NCBI GenBank assembly: GCA_943330985.1
Contig: CALQJV010000113.1
Span: 1-5,124, forward strand
Direction of reading: 5' to 3'
DNA from: Chitinophaga pinensis
Lineage (GTDB): Bacteria > Bacteroidota > Bacteroidia > M30B66
Length of the DNA: 5,124 nt
Position 1 is the first letter of the stretch. Every line of letters starts with the position of its first letter. The notes beneath the pieces were generated by a model, which did not search any database, was not told the origin of the DNA, and saw only the letters and a program-made list of their open reading frames with translations. This document shows, one piece after another, positions 1-5,124 of this stretch. A program made the position numbers and the translations under genes.

Positions 1-128
1 GTACTAACGTCGTTTCCAAAAAGAGCGGTAGTTGTGGTGAATTGATCACCTGTAAGTTGGATTCCATCGCCTGAATCTCCTGCAAACAATATGGTTGCGT
101 CGATTGCGATGAGTGAGTTGTTTTCCAT
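1..128 (-). CDS. korA: 2-oxoacid:acceptor oxidoreductase subunit alpha (KorA type), N-terminal fragment
   Basis: Reading the minus strand from the ATG at 128-126 gives 42 codons, open to the left edge. The peptide begins [20 protein letters not shown] and continues with [11 protein letters not shown], then TALFGNDVS. The [14 protein letters not shown] stretch followed by ALFGND is the N-terminal signature of the gamma domain fused to the alpha subunit in 2-oxoglutarate (2-oxoacid):ferredoxin oxidoreductases of Bacteroidota. The enzyme is cytoplasmic and converts 2-oxoglutarate plus CoA to succinyl-CoA, CO2 and reduced ferredoxin, working with a thiamine-diphosphate beta subunit (KorB) that would lie beyond the left edge. 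The start is well fixed because an in-frame TAA (134-132) lies two codons upstream of the ATG. The gene is divergent from the aldo/keto reductase. The family call is firm. The exact substrate (2-oxoglutarate rather than another 2-oxoacid) is inferred, since only the first tenth or less of the protein is visible. Confidence 0.88.
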   Translation of the reverse strand, partial: MENNSLIAIDATILFAGDSGDGIQLTGDQFTTTTALFGNDVS

Positions 129-139
129 TGCTTAATAAA

Positions 140-153
140 ACAGGACGACCTGT
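140..153. repeat. Short inverted repeat ACAGG-ACGA-CCTGT in the korA leader
   Basis: A perfect 5+5 bp inverted repeat with a 4 nt loop lies between the predicted korA -7 element and its start codon. It could form a small hairpin in the leader transcript or be a protein site. At this length in a 160 bp spacer it could also be chance, and no function is assigned. Confidence 0.3.
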
Positions 154-164
154 AAAATGTTGCG

Positions 165-172
165 CAAAGGTA
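165..172 (-). promoter_or_regulatory. Predicted korA promoter -7 element
   Basis: On the minus strand this reads TACCTTTG, a perfect match to the Bacteroidota -7 consensus TAnnTTTG. It lies 36 bp upstream of the korA ATG, giving a predicted leader of about 30 nt. No good TTG -33 element is seen at the expected 17-23 bp further upstream; that spacer is occupied by a palindrome (173-188). The match to consensus is seen; promoter activity is inferred. Confidence 0.6.
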
Positions 173-188
173 GACAAAATGATTTGTC
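173..188. promoter_or_regulatory. Palindrome GACAAA-ATGA-TTTGTC, candidate operator
   Basis: A perfect 6+6 bp inverted repeat with a 4 bp spacer sits directly against the korA -7 element, in the region between -7 and -33. A dimeric transcription factor bound here would overlap the korA promoter, and it also lies just upstream of the aldo/keto reductase promoter. The symmetry is visible in the sequence; the operator role is inference, and no specific regulator is recognised. Confidence 0.4.
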
Positions 189-200
189 GTTTCTTTTCGA

Positions 201-234
201 TTGTGTCAAAAGATTGAACACTCTATTACCTTTG
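201..234 (+). promoter_or_regulatory. Predicted promoter of the aldo/keto reductase gene
   Basis: TACCTTTG at 227-234 matches the Bacteroidota -7 consensus TAnnTTTG exactly. TTGTG at 201-205 fits the -33 element (TTG/TTTG), with a 21 bp spacer inside the usual 17-23 bp range. The predicted start of transcription near 238-241 leaves a 5' leader of about 50 nt before the ATG at 291. The leader is A/T-rich with no Shine-Dalgarno sequence, as is usual in this phylum. Confidence 0.6.
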
Positions 235-290
235 TGAAACATCTTTGCTATAATTTTATTTTAAAAAAGATTAAAACATTTCGATAGAAT

Positions 291-1268
291 ATGGAATACC
301 GTCGTTTAGGCCGCTCTGGGCTTCAAGTATCAGCACTTTCATTAGGTTCTTGGCTAACCTTTGGAAAACAAATTACCGATGATGTAGCCGAAGACCTTAT
401 GGTAACCGCTTACGAAAACGGGGTTAATTTTTTTGATAACGCAGAAATTTATGCCCGCGGGAAAAGCGAAATTGTGATGGGTAACATTCTAAAAAAACAA
501 GATTGGAGAAGAGACTCCTATGTTGTGTCAAGCAAGGTGTTTTGGGGTGGCGATAAACCGAATCAAACAGGACTTTCCAGAAAACATATTTTTGAAGGAT
601 GTCACGCTGCATTAAAGCGCTTTCAACTCGATTATTTGGATCTTTATTTTTGTCACCGTGCCGATCCCAATACCCCAATGGAAGAAACCGTTTGGGCAAT
701 GAACGACCTCATCCGACAAGGGAAAATTTTGTATTGGGGGACATCCGAATGGAGTGCTCAGCAAATTATGGAAGCCATTCTCATTGCTCGACGCGACCAT
801 CTTGTGCCTCCAACTATGGAACAACCACAATACAATCTTTTGCATCGTGAACGATTTGAATTAGAATACAGTCGGGTTTTTTCGGAAATGGGCTATGGTT
901 CTACCATTTGGTCGCCACTTGCTTCGGGAATTTTATCGGGGAAATACAACGAAGGTTTTCCGGAAGGAACTCGCCTTGGAATGCAAGGACTTGAATGGCT
1001 TCGCGATAAAATGCACACCGAAAACAATCTAATTGTTGCACGGAAATTAACTGCGCTTGCCAATGATTTGGGAACGACACTGCCTTCTTTATCAATTGCA
1101 TGGTGCTTAAAAAATCCAAACGTTAGTTCTGTGATTCTTGGCGCATCTACAACGGCGCACTTAACGGCCAATTTCAAAGCATTTGAAACATTGGCTTTGT
1201 TGTCGGATGACGTTATTCAATCAATTGAAGAAATTGTAAATAACAAACCAATCCAAGCCGGCTTTTAA
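291..1268 (+). CDS. Aldo/keto reductase, Kv-beta-like (AKR6/MgrA-type) group
   Basis: This 325-residue cytoplasmic (beta/alpha)8-barrel enzyme is predicted to reduce aldehydes or ketones with NADPH. The family signature is visible throughout: an N-terminal YRRLGRSGLQVSALSLG stretch, the FDNAEIYARGKSE block with catalytic Asp49 and Tyr54, Lys82 in SSKVFWGG, and His122 in YFCHRADPNTPMEE, which completes the D-Y-K-H tetrad. Cofactor-binding stretches follow: WGTSEWS at 149-155, Gln178, WSPLASGILSGKY at 207-219, and LGAST near 283-287. WGG plus LSRKHI and DPNTPMEE closely resemble potassium-channel beta subunits and bacterial relatives such as MgrA/YghZ. The usual QxxEN nucleotide-clamp segment is altered to HLTAN (290-294). 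Length is normal for the family and there is no signal peptide. The ATG is supported by its fit to the family N-terminus and by the promoter about 55 bp upstream. The physiological substrate cannot be read from the sequence; methylglyoxal-like carbonyls are one known activity of relatives. No channel partner is visible. Confidence 0.93.
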   Translation: MEYRRLGRSGLQVSALSLGSWLTFGKQITDDVAEDLMVTAYENGVNFFDNAEIYARGKSEIVMGNILKKQDWRRDSYVVSSKVFWGGDKPNQTGLSRKHIFEGCHAALKRFQLDYLDLYFCHRADPNTPMEETVWAMNDLIRQGKILYWGTSEWSAQQIMEAILIARRDHLVPPTMEQPQYNLLHRERFELEYSRVFSEMGYGSTIWSPLASGILSGKYNEGFPEGTRLGMQGLEWLRDKMHTENNLIVARKLTALANDLGTTLPSLSIAWCLKNPNVSSVILGASTTAHLTANFKAFETLALLSDDVIQSIEEIVNNKPIQAGF

Positions 1269-1303
1269 AGGGCTTGATTATAAGGTGCATAATTAATTTA
1301 ATC

Positions 1304-1311
1304 TATATTTG
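1304..1311 (+). promoter_or_regulatory. Predicted -7 element for the lysyl oxidase gene
   Basis: TATATTTG matches the Bacteroidota consensus TAnnTTTG and lies 21 bp upstream of the GTG start, implying a very short leader of about 15-18 nt. No convincing -33 TTG lies at the right spacing; the nearest, at 1274-1276, would need a 27 bp spacer. No terminator with a T-tract follows the aldo/keto reductase, so readthrough across the 64 bp gap is also possible. Confidence 0.42.
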
Positions 1312-1332
1312 TTTCAATCAAAATTATAAAGT

Positions 1333-3720
1333 GTGAAAAAATATTTATTCGTCAGTTTCTTTCTTCTTTCAATTTGTGGGCTTTTCCATCAAGCAATTGG
1401 TCAATGTACCGCACCTTTAATTCCGGTTAATATCATCATCAACCCGGATACTTATCCTCAGGAAATAACCTGGAGCTTGACGAATTCAGGAGTAACTATT
1501 GCTTCCGGAACTTCTGCGGGCGCTTCGGTTTGTGTTACACCCGAGTCGTGTTTGTCATTTCAAATATTCGATTCTGCTGGTGATGGTATTTGCTGTGGCT
1601 ACGGAACGGGATCTTATTACCTAACTCTCAATGGCGACACTATTGCCACGGGCGGAAATTACGGTTCAGGACAAACGGTTCAGTTTAATTGCCCTCCCGG
1701 TGGAGATTGCATTTCGGCAATTTCAACATCCGAAGGTTCTCACTCAGCACCTCAACGCAACACATGGTATACGTTTACCCCCGATTCTTCTGGAATGTAT
1801 TTCGTTTCTACTTGCGCAGCAAACACCTGTGATACTAAATTATGGGTGTATGATCATTGCGCAGGATTGCTTGTAACATCTGGAAATGAGGGAACTATTT
1901 ATTATGACGATAATTCTGGAGGTTGCGGACAACAAGCCCGTATTAATGCTTTAATGCAAGCAGGACAAACGTATTACATTCGTATTGGTGATGCTCAACA
2001 AAGTTGCATCGGTGGAATTAATTGGAGTCTAACATACAATGGCCCAGTTGTAGGTTGCATGGATCCAAACTCTTGTAATTACAATCCAATTGCAACGGTT
2101 CCCGGTGTGTGCTATCAAGATGGCGATCCGAATTGCCCCGATGGACGTCCCGACTTAATTGTCGTTGAAAACACGATCAAAACGTCTATTTATCTTTCAA
2201 CAATTCAAGCTGCAACTTGCTCGGTTGTTGAAGGCTGTTTAACTGGTTACGGAACCCGAGATTTAATTCGCTTTACTACACACATTAAAAATATTGGTAC
2301 TGCTGATTATTTTATTGGGAATGCAACCACCCAACCCACTCAGTTTTCGACTGGAAACTGCCATGGTCACGCCCATTACAGTGGGTATGCAGAGTACATT
2401 ATGTATAACGAAGCAGGAACCGCCATTCCCGTAGGTTTTAAAAATGGATTTTGTGTGTTAGATCTTGAATGTGGCGATGGAGGAACTGCACAATACGGTT
2501 GCGGCAACATGGGTATTTCTCGTCAATGTGGAGATATTTACAGCTCTGGTTTAGATTGCCAATGGATGGACATTACAGAGATTGACACTGGGCGCTATAC
2601 CATGATTGTTCGCGTAAATTGGGACAATTCTCCAGACGCGCTTGGTCGTATGGAATTATCTCATACGAATAATTGGGCGCAAGTATGTATCCGCTTAGGA
2701 AGAGATGCAAATGGCGCAAGAACAATTGCTTTACTCGACGATTGCGATCCGTTTGTTGATTGTACTGGAGAAATCTATGGAAATGCGGTGCTTGACTGCG
2801 AAGGAAATTGTGCGGGAACTCGACAAATGGGAGATATAAACCTTTCTGGTACTCAAGAAATGGCTGATGCACAAAAGTATGTGAACGATATTCTTGGAAA
2901 TGATATTCAGCCAACTCCTTGTAATGATATCAACCAAGATGGAAAAATAACCGTATTTGATGCCACATTAATTTCAAGTTGTGTAAACTACGGACAGAAT
3001 CACCCACACACGGGAAATCTACCCCATAACCATTGTAACTTCCCTGGTGGTTTATATAATTCTGGAGATACTGTTACCCTTTCTATTTTAAATGTCGATT
3101 TTTCTGAGAAGTTTGTGGACATTGGAATTCTCAATCCAGATTCGCGTGTTACTTCATATGAATTTGATATGCATGGAATTCATATTTGGAATGTAGAAAG
3201 TTTGATAAATCCATCCGAATATTCTGCTCAACCAGCCTTCGTTATTGGTGGCGAAAAAGTAATTAGCATAAGTTACCAGGATTCAACTATGCTTAAGTAC
3301 TATGAACCAACGCCTTTGTGCCGAATTCACTATTATGAACTTACCGATAACGAAATCTGTATAGATCAAATTGTGGATGTGGTAAGTGGTGCTTTTGAAC
3401 AAACAGCAACCCTAGTTGGAGGAGATTGCTTCCAATTTGACCCAACAGGAATGCTCAATTTCGACAAATCGAATTTCTTTGACCTTGTTCCCAATCCTTC
3501 GTCAACAAGTGTTAGTATTGATTTAAGTATGTCCAAAGCAATTGATGCTTCTATTAGAATCCTAAATGCGCAAGGACAGTTGGTTTATACACAACAAGTA
3601 AATGATGCAGAAAAGCAACACATTACGGTGAACACATCCAACCTAGCTAATGGAATTTATTTGGTTAACGTATTGACTGAAAAAGGACTCATAACCAAAA
3701 AGCTTGTAGTGAATCACTAA
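1333..3720 (+). CDS. Secreted multidomain lysyl oxidase homologue with T9SS sorting domain
   Basis: This 795-residue protein starts at GTG; an in-frame TAA two codons upstream and an immediate signal peptide (about 1-23, ending HQAIG|Q) fix that start. Domain order: a beta-sandwich with FDSAGDGICCGYG (25-120); a PPC-like sandwich (121-236); a GCMDPNSCNYNP cysteine module (241-260); a lysyl oxidase domain (272-456); a DCTGE...LDCEGNCAGT linker (476-496); a dockerin-like pair with loops D501-N503-S505-D512 and D532-N534-D536-D543; a His-rich stretch (557-567); a cohesin-like sandwich (575-700); and a type A T9SS C-terminal domain (715-795, FDLVPNPSSTSVSID ... NGIYLVNVLTEKGLITKKLVV). In the oxidase domain CHGHAH supplies copper ligands His344, His346 and His348. 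Lys370 and Tyr403 align with human LTQ residues Lys320 and Tyr355, and DCQWMDITEIDTGRY matches human DCQWIDITDVKPGNY. The family reaction is oxidative deamination of lysine side chains or amines to aldehydes, with H2O2. Export by Sec then T9SS to the surface or medium is expected. The natural substrate is unknown. Confidence 0.9.
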   Translation: MKKYLFVSFFLLSICGLFHQAIGQCTAPLIPVNIIINPDTYPQEITWSLTNSGVTIASGTSAGASVCVTPESCLSFQIFDSAGDGICCGYGTGSYYLTLNGDTIATGGNYGSGQTVQFNCPPGGDCISAISTSEGSHSAPQRNTWYTFTPDSSGMYFVSTCAANTCDTKLWVYDHCAGLLVTSGNEGTIYYDDNSGGCGQQARINALMQAGQTYYIRIGDAQQSCIGGINWSLTYNGPVVGCMDPNSCNYNPIATVPGVCYQDGDPNCPDGRPDLIVVENTIKTSIYLSTIQAATCSVVEGCLTGYGTRDLIRFTTHIKNIGTADYFIGNATTQPTQFSTGNCHGHAHYSGYAEYIMYNEAGTAIPVGFKNGFCVLDLECGDGGTAQYGCGNMGISRQCGDIYSSGLDCQWMDITEIDTGRYTMIVRVNWDNSPDALGRMELSHTNNWAQVCIRLGRDANGARTIALLDDCDPFVDCTGEIYGNAVLDCEGNCAGTRQMGDINLSGTQEMADAQKYVNDILGNDIQPTPCNDINQDGKITVFDATLISSCVNYGQNHPHTGNLPHNHCNFPGGLYNSGDTVTLSILNVDFSEKFVDIGILNPDSRVTSYEFDMHGIHIWNVESLINPSEYSAQPAFVIGGEKVISISYQDSTMLKYYEPTPLCRIHYYELTDNEICIDQIVDVVSGAFEQTATLVGGDCFQFDPTGMLNFDKSNFFDLVPNPSSTSVSIDLSMSKAIDASIRILNAQGQLVYTQQVNDAEKQHITVNTSNLANGIYLVNVLTEKGLITKKLVVNH

Positions 3721-3737
3721 ACTTTGATATAATAATG

Positions 3738-3774
3738 AAAAGCCCTGATGAAGCAATTTCATCGGGGCTTTTTT
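3738..3774. terminator. Intrinsic terminator between convergent genes, probably bidirectional
   Basis: AAAAGCCC-T-GATGAA pairs with TTCATC-G-GGGCTTTT around a 5 nt loop (3753-3757), with one G-U pair inside the stem. A run of six T (3769-3774) follows on the plus strand. It starts 18 bp after the lysyl oxidase stop codon. Read on the minus strand, the stem is followed by TTTTCATTATTATAT, a weaker but usable U-rich tail 20 bp past the barrel-protein stop. It is therefore likely to end transcription from both sides. Confidence 0.85.
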
Positions 3775-3793
3775 ATGGAATACCCGAGCTGTT

Positions 3794-4537
3794 TTATTTC
3801 CTTTTTTTACCAATTACTCGTCCGAAAGAAAGTGCGAAAAGCTGAGATGTTTCGGGACGAAAGCCAATTGTAATGTTTTTGTCTGAGTATTTGTCTTTTA
3901 ATGTGTAATTCTGTTTGTCTGCCACCAAAAAATTCAATGGGTAATAACGCAGTTTGAGGTATGTACCTTTTTTAAAATTAAATTCAACAAACAAAGATGG
4001 ATTTAGCAATGGAGTTCGATCAGAAAACCATTTATTTAATTTCTCCACCTTCTCCCCTCGCCCACTTCCTAGAAATGTTTTTTGCTTGTAGTTGAAAAAC
4101 AATTCAAGTTCAGCTCCCAAAGCAGCATACACCCTTTTCTGCATGTCGCCAAGTTTAATTCCAACAGGGACACCCAATGCATAAACACGTTGTTTTACTT
4201 TAATGGAGTCGTTCAATCGATTAATCATTCCAATATTTCGAACTCCAATTCCAGTGTAAAAACCAAATGATTTTCCCAGGTTAACATGAAGCTGTTCTCC
4301 AAAATGCAAAAATGTAGAGTATCTAATTATTGGACTGGGTTCATTTCCAAAAAAGGAATCACCTGCACCTACAGTTGGATCATACAATGTTACCTTACCT
4401 AAATTCCCAACAGATAAAATTCCTTCCGAAACAGTTGCGAAATAGGACCTTTGAACAGGTTCGGGCTTTCCCAATGTTTGACCCATAGACAAAAGCGGAA
4501 AAAGGAAACCAAGAGTGAATGTGTAATTGATTTTCAT
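3794..4537 (-). CDS. Predicted outer-membrane beta-barrel protein, function unknown
   Basis: This 247-residue protein has a signal peptide (MKINYTFTLGFLFPLLSMGQ, cleavage near residue 20). A series of short alternating hydrophobic/aromatic strands follows: GKSFGFYTGIGVRNIG (88-103), RVYALGVPVGIKLG (117-130), KRVYAALGAELELFFNY (134-150), LNPSLFVEFNFKK (178-190), TYLKLRYYPLNFL (192-204), NITIGFRPE (221-229) and SQLFALSFGRVIG (231-243). The alternation, the 'GVPVGIK' motif and the turns rich in K/D/N are typical of small porin-like (OmpA/PorT-style) barrels in Bacteroidota. It ends in a basic KKRK tail rather than directly in an aromatic residue. The ATG lies 11 bp after the kbl stop codon, so the two are very probably one transcription unit with this gene last. 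No specific family was recognised, and a transport or secretion role is not shown. Confidence 0.8.
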   Translation of the reverse strand: MKINYTFTLGFLFPLLSMGQTLGKPEPVQRSYFATVSEGILSVGNLGKVTLYDPTVGAGDSFFGNEPSPIIRYSTFLHFGEQLHVNLGKSFGFYTGIGVRNIGMINRLNDSIKVKQRVYALGVPVGIKLGDMQKRVYAALGAELELFFNYKQKTFLGSGRGEKVEKLNKWFSDRTPLLNPSLFVEFNFKKGTYLKLRYYPLNFLVADKQNYTLKDKYSDKNITIGFRPETSQLFALSFGRVIGKKRK

Positions 4538-4548
4538 TTTTACGAAAA

Positions 4549-5124
4549 TTAATTTTTGATAACATTTAACTCTTTCCCAACCTTAATAAATGCCGCAATG
4601 GCTTTATCCAAATGTTCCCTTTCGTGACCCGCTGATATTTGAACACGAATCCGTGCTTGATCTTTGGGAACAACCGGGTAATAAAACCCAATTACATAAA
4701 TTCCTTCAGCCAATAGTTTTTCGGCAAAAACCTGGCTAAGACGAGCATCATACAACATAACTGGGCAAATGGGATGAATTCCTTCTTTAATATCGAAACC
4801 TGCCTCTTTCATTTTTACTCTGAAATAGGCTGCGTTATCCATAAGCTTATCGCGTAAATGCGTTGAAGAACTTAGTAGGTCTAAAACAGCTATTCCCGCG
4901 CCAACAATTGAAGGCGCCAAAGAATTTGAAAACAAATAAGGTCGGGAGCGCTGACGAAGTAAGTCGATAATTTCTTTCTTGCCCGAAGTAAAACCGCCCA
5001 TTGCTCCACCAAGTGCTTTTCCAAGTGTTCCGGTAATAATATCAATCTTTCCAAATACACCACAATGTTCGGCTGTGCCTCTTCCCGTTTTACCCAAAAA
5101 GCCCGAACTATGGCAATCATCTAC
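4549..5124 (-). CDS. kbl: Glycine C-acetyltransferase (2-amino-3-ketobutyrate CoA ligase), C-terminal half
   Basis: The 191 codons before TAA (4551-4549) are open through the right edge; the family is about 395-400 residues, so roughly the N-terminal half is outside. The fragment opens [17 protein letters not shown], continues with [17 protein letters not shown], and then reads [19 protein letters not shown]. These are hallmark blocks of Kbl among the alpha-oxoamine synthases. The lysine of [10 protein letters not shown] (codon 5019-5017) is the pyridoxal-phosphate Schiff-base residue, and Asp and His of DDCH contact the cofactor. [30 protein letters not shown] near the end is also typical. 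The cytoplasmic enzyme interconverts glycine plus acetyl-CoA with 2-amino-3-ketobutyrate, normally paired with threonine dehydrogenase (Tdh) in threonine breakdown; tdh is not in view. BioF, HemA and serine palmitoyltransferase were considered, but the [15 protein letters not shown] block favours Kbl. An apparent TTG start at 5097 is not real, because conserved residues continue upstream of it. Confidence 0.95.
   Translation of the reverse strand, partial: VDDCHSSGFLGKTGRGTAEHCGVFGKIDIITGTLGKALGGAMGGFTSGKKEIIDLLRQRSRPYLFSNSLAPSIVGAGIAVLDLLSSSTHLRDKLMDNAAYFRVKMKEAGFDIKEGIHPICPVMLYDARLSQVFAEKLLAEGIYVIGFYYPVVPKDQARIRVQISAGHEREHLDKAIAAFIKVGKELNVIKN

Noticed and set aside
240..247. CATCTTTG as a second -7 element for the aldo/keto reductase
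   Set aside because: It misses the first T of TAnnTTTG, and its nearest TTG (214-216) is at the spacing limit. The perfect TACCTTTG at 227-234 is the better candidate.
424..699. 91-codon open frame on the minus strand inside the aldo/keto reductase gene
   Set aside because: It is antisense to strongly conserved catalytic motifs of the reductase, and its product resembles nothing recognisable.
1254..1276. Inverted repeat CAAGCC/GGCTTG spanning the aldo/keto reductase stop codon, as a possible terminator
   Set aside because: The stem is only 6 bp with an 11 nt loop and is followed by ATTATAAGG rather than a T-run, so it lacks the features of an intrinsic terminator.
1393..1407. Possible lipoprotein signal at AIGQC in the lysyl oxidase precursor
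   Set aside because: Gln sits directly before the Cys where a lipobox needs Gly, Ala or Ser. An ordinary signal peptidase I site combined with the T9SS C-terminal domain fits better.
2573..2914. 113-codon open frame on the minus strand inside the lysyl oxidase gene
   Set aside because: It lies wholly antisense to a well-supported coding region. The product shows no recognisable motif, signal peptide or domain.
5095..5097. TTG as start codon of the kbl fragment
   Set aside because: Conserved Kbl residues (VDDCHSSGF) continue in frame upstream to the window edge, so the gene is simply cut by the window.

Overview
The window looks like chromosomal DNA of a Bacteroidota (probably Flavobacteriales-type) bacterium. 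Four things support this: a type IX secretion (T9SS) C-terminal sorting domain, a cysteine-bearing 'GCMDPNSCNYNP' module of the kind common in marine Flavobacteria, promoter elements matching the Bacteroidota -7 consensus TAnnTTTG, and A-rich leaders without clear Shine-Dalgarno sequences. There are no mobile elements, RNA genes or CRISPR arrays, and gene packing is ordinary.

Layout from left to right. Positions 1-128 (minus) hold the first 42 codons of a 2-oxoacid:acceptor (ferredoxin) oxidoreductase alpha subunit, KorA type, which runs off the left edge. Positions 129-290 are a divergent promoter region: each direction has the identical -7 element TACCTTTG, and a 6+6 bp palindrome abuts the one for korA. 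Positions 291-1268 (plus) encode an aldo/keto reductase of the Kv-beta-like (AKR6/MgrA-type) group. Positions 1333-3720 (plus) encode a 795-residue secreted multidomain protein whose centre is a lysyl oxidase domain. It keeps the three copper histidines, the Lys and Tyr that form the LTQ cofactor, and most of the cysteine framework of animal LOX. The domain is embedded between Bacteroidota beta-sandwich modules, a dockerin-like calcium-binding pair, a His-rich linker and a T9SS sorting domain. A hairpin terminator (3738-3774) separates this gene from two convergent minus-strand genes: a 247-residue predicted outer-membrane beta-barrel protein (3794-4537), and upstream of it by 11 bp the C-terminal half of glycine C-acetyltransferase (kbl, 4549 to beyond the right edge).

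The genes do not form one obvious pathway. korA and kbl are central metabolism (2-oxoglutarate/ferredoxin, and threonine-glycine conversion). The aldo/keto reductase is a general NADPH-dependent carbonyl reductase. The barrel protein is probably co-transcribed with kbl. The standout is the cell-surface or secreted lysyl oxidase homologue, a copper/quinone amine oxidase type best known from animal extracellular-matrix cross-linking.
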